This document shows, one piece after another, positions 20,491-22,465 of a stretch of DNA of 22,465 nt. The DNA comes from a virus, in the IMG/VR virus record IMGVR_UViG_3300028548_000932, positions 1 through 22,465 of that record. One strand, given 5' to 3'. The position numbers were made by a program, and so were the translations under genes. Under the pieces are notes generated by a model that was given only the letters and a program-made list of their open reading frames with translations, had not been told where the DNA came from and ran no database searches. The first letter of the stretch is position 1. The number at the start of each line of letters is the position of its first letter.

Positions 20491-22329
20491 TTACATAATT
20501 CCCTGTGCTTCAGGGACTTTCTTACGTAGAAGATCACCCATTTGTTGATCCATTGCGTAATTCATTGGTCGAGCTTCACTTTCCTTTTTTTCAGGGATGT
20601 TTAAAGGCTCAATATTTTCGTTTCCTAAATTAGTGTCATTTGCAATAACATCCATAGCCCCAGCTTCAGCCATCTGTCTTTCCATTTCTGGGTCACGATA
20701 TCCTGTTCTATCTGGGGTGTCGCCTGCTGGACTTGATTGCATAGCAAACCCCACTGCAGCTCCCGGACCTAATCCTAAGCTTCTTTCGAGAAGAAGTTCA
20801 GTCCCTATGTTTTGGGCTGCTTCAGCAGGGTTGGTTATAATCTGTCTGGCTGTTTCTATTCCTACTGCACCAACTAAAGCTTTTGTTCCTTTGTCTTTTA
20901 ATACATCCCAAGCTTTACTAAACGCTGACTTAGTCACTGCGTCTAACACAATAGCAGAACCCTTTGGTGGTATTTTCTTCTTAGGTTCTTTTGCAATTGG
21001 TTTCTTATCAGGCATCAACTCATTTACTTGGTTAGACAACGCTGTTAATCTAGCCACTGATTTATTTAAATTAGTTAACTTACCTTCAACTTTGTCTGTT
21101 AGGGCATCCACAGTTACACTAACGTCTGCCGCTGTGCCATCAAGTTGTAAATTTGTACTTCTTTGTGTGTTAGATACTACATCAGTAGGAGCATCAAAAA
21201 TGATTGCTGTTTTTTCTTTGAAGAAAGTTTCGTTAAAGCCATATGTCTTATACACCTCTTTTGGATTTGTTTGACCTATATCCTGAAGATACATGTTTCC
21301 AAATTCTTCTGCAGCTCTTTGCGTTAAGCTCATTTTCTTTCTTGATTCTCTGTCAACCTTGTAGTGAGTTAATCCTACGTCACCTCTTGTGGAGTGACCT
21401 AACACTAAGTTAGCTACACCAGAACCAGAACTCTCATTTATAGCATCAAAAACATTCTTTCTTAAATCAGATATAGTAAAAGGTATTTTTTTATTAGTTT
21501 TTTGATCAGTAATTGATAAGCCCATTTCTGACATGGACTCATTCATAGCATTGTTAACTATTGTTCTTAGTTTCTGCTCAGACTGAGTAAACAAACGTAT
21601 TGATTTTTTATCCCCCATTCTACCTTTAGCATCCGTTCCTAAATCAGCTAAGATATCTTGGGCTAAAGAAGGTAGTTGATAATTTGTTTTGTTACCTTTG
21701 TTACTTATGCCAAACAAAGTGTTTGATCCGGGATCAAGCGTTCCATACGCAGAGTTTTCAACTGCTTCACCCACCGTGATATTTATTAAGTCTTTATTTC
21801 TTATTCCAAGTAAATGTTTTAATTGAAAAAGAGATGCCGCTTCTTTATTGCCCTTAAGCTTTAAAGTAGTCATGTGTATGGCTTTATTTAAATCCTCGAT
21901 AGAAGGCAACGTAATTTTTTTAGCTGCTGCATCTCCTCTAGGTTGTGTGGCTTTATCAAATCTTAATTTTGTTGGGTCTTTACTATCCATAGCAACTCTT
22001 ATAGTTCCTATTTGAGCTTTAAACCTATTAGTGTAAGGGGCTTTAAAATCTTCTGCTGCAGCTCGTTTAAATAAACCTGACTCAACTTTACCTAAAGTTA
22101 CGTAGTCACCACTTTTCTCTGTTGTTAATTTATTAAAGACATCATGCTTATTTCTGTCGCCCATAGTCTCCCAGTTATCATCTAAGCTAAAACCAGAATC
22201 CTCAAGCCTTTTTAACAACGAAGATTTATTACCTTTGTTATCATATAGTTTTACGTCTGGTCTACCTAATTCAAAAGCTTCAGCTATTGTTAAGTTACCA
22301 TCTTGTAATTTTTGTATTAGTTCATCCAT
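20491..22329 (-). CDS. Tyrosine-recombinase-domain protein with virion-like C-terminal extension
   Basis: The protein has 612 residues. Residues 140-330 carry the signatures of a tyrosine recombinase: LKHLLGIRNKDLINITVGE (Arg I, R177), ISNKGNK (beta-hairpin Lys, K211 or K214), ISDLRKNVFDAI (Arg II, R290, with Ser in place of the usual His), LVLGHS (H312) and THYK (nucleophile Y323). The catalytic set is otherwise complete. Residues 85-140 may be a diverged core-binding domain. Residues 340-612 are unlike integrases: a helical block, a Pro/Lys linker (450-456), an Ala/Gly-rich hydrophobic block (485-530) and an acidic tail. ATG 22329 follows the terminase stop by 3 nt. Position among packaging genes and the extension suggest a virion-linked role instead of a free integrase. 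Confidence 0.7.
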   Translation of the reverse strand: MDELIQKLQDGNLTIAEAFELGRPDVKLYDNKGNKSSLLKRLEDSGFSLDDNWETMGDRNKHDVFNKLTTEKSGDYVTLGKVESGLFKRAAAEDFKAPYTNRFKAQIGTIRVAMDSKDPTKLRFDKATQPRGDAAAKKITLPSIEDLNKAIHMTTLKLKGNKEAASLFQLKHLLGIRNKDLINITVGEAVENSAYGTLDPGSNTLFGISNKGNKTNYQLPSLAQDILADLGTDAKGRMGDKKSIRLFTQSEQKLRTIVNNAMNESMSEMGLSITDQKTNKKIPFTISDLRKNVFDAINESSGSGVANLVLGHSTRGDVGLTHYKVDRESRKKMSLTQRAAEEFGNMYLQDIGQTNPKEVYKTYGFNETFFKEKTAIIFDAPTDVVSNTQRSTNLQLDGTAADVSVTVDALTDKVEGKLTNLNKSVARLTALSNQVNELMPDKKPIAKEPKKKIPPKGSAIVLDAVTKSAFSKAWDVLKDKGTKALVGAVGIETARQIITNPAEAAQNIGTELLLERSLGLGPGAAVGFAMQSSPAGDTPDRTGYRDPEMERQMAEAGAMDVIANDTNLGNENIEPLNIPEKKESEARPMNYAMDQQMGDLLRKKVPEAQGIM

Positions 22330-22332
22330 TTA

Positions 22333-22465
22333 TTAATATCCAAATGTTTCATTCTGTACTTGGTATACCTGAGCCTTGATGCCATTAAGCGTTTGATGAA
22401 TCGAAGCATAACCTGTCATTCTTGTCATTAACATATATCTTAACGCATCGTATGCGTGATCTTCA
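22333..22465 (-). CDS. terL: Terminase large subunit, C-terminal 44 residues (partial)
   Basis: The open frame enters from the right edge and ends in TAA at 22333-22335. It reads EDHAYDALRYMLMTRMTGYA and ends FGY. The EDHAYDALRY block is the well-known C-terminal end of the large terminase nuclease domain, with the Asp residues that help bind metal. Its place just upstream of the portal region fits the packaging motor, which cuts concatemeric DNA and pumps it through the portal. The ATPase and most of the nuclease lie outside the window. Confidence 0.85.
   Translation of the reverse strand, partial: EDHAYDALRYMLMTRMTGYASIHQTLNGIKAQVYQVQNETFGY

Noticed and set aside
20472-20537. Upstream extension of the 72-aa gene (start at 20537)
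   Set aside because: The extension overlaps the end of the 612-aa gene and lacks an SD, while ATG 20471 has AGGAG at 7 nt.
20597-21274. Plus-strand frame of 225 codons opposite the recombinase-domain gene
   Set aside because: It is a shadow of a minus-strand frame with clear recombinase motifs; composition is unspecific and there is no SD.
20491-22329. Prophage integrase with attachment site in this window
   Set aside because: No tRNA gene or direct repeat typical of an att site was found near the gene, and the long virion-like extension and terL/portal position do not fit an ordinary integrase module.

Overview
The window reads as part of the late (virion and lysis) region of an AT-rich tailed phage genome, most likely an uncultured marine podovirus-like phage. 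Every gene I accept lies on the minus strand, so transcription runs from the right edge to the left. The order is terminase, portal, scaffold, major capsid, adaptor, tail nozzle, fibres, with no long tail tube or tape-measure gene. That order, and adaptor and nozzle proteins of the T7 gp11/gp12 or P22 gp4/gp10 type, indicate a short-tailed phage. Several small proteins resemble families I associate with marine phages (cyanophages, pelagiphages, uvMED contigs). A SAR11-like or other low-GC alphaproteobacterial host is an inference from base composition only.

Layout from right to left: (1) 22465-18074, packaging: the C-terminus of the large terminase, a 612-aa protein with an embedded tyrosine-recombinase domain, a 72-aa protein, the portal, and a 76-aa helical protein overprinted on the portal tail. 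(2) 18084-12168, head interior and shell: an 1150-aa mosaic internal protein with an HEXXH metallopeptidase motif and a C-terminal SleB-like wall hydrolase, a GC-rich spacer able to form two matching RNA hairpins, the scaffold, the major capsid protein and a probable decoration protein. (3) 12108-9368, a tightly packed cassette of ten small genes: basic proteins, a cationic 35-aa peptide, a holin, a T4-type GH24 lysozyme, and a run of four cysteine-bearing products that includes a 10-cysteine metallothionein-like peptide and a DUF1289-like mini-protein. Most neighbours overlap or abut. (4) 9312-1, tail: a small helical protein behind its own sigma70-type promoter, the adaptor with an inserted lectin-like domain, the nozzle, three fibre or adhesin proteins, a coiled-coil/TM protein behind a perfect-consensus promoter, and the start of another virion protein cut by the window edge.

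Functionally, terminase and portal fill a head built from scaffold and coat. The adaptor and nozzle close the head and carry fibres with carbohydrate-binding folds. The internal protein probably travels in the virion and opens the wall on entry, while holin and lysozyme open the cell on exit. Four short genes (10387-10500, 9368-9475, 10985-11161, 11167-11337) and the 35-aa gene at 11729-11836 are below usual ORF cut-offs and were found by translating the gaps by hand. No tRNA, CRISPR array, insertion sequence or attachment site was recognised.
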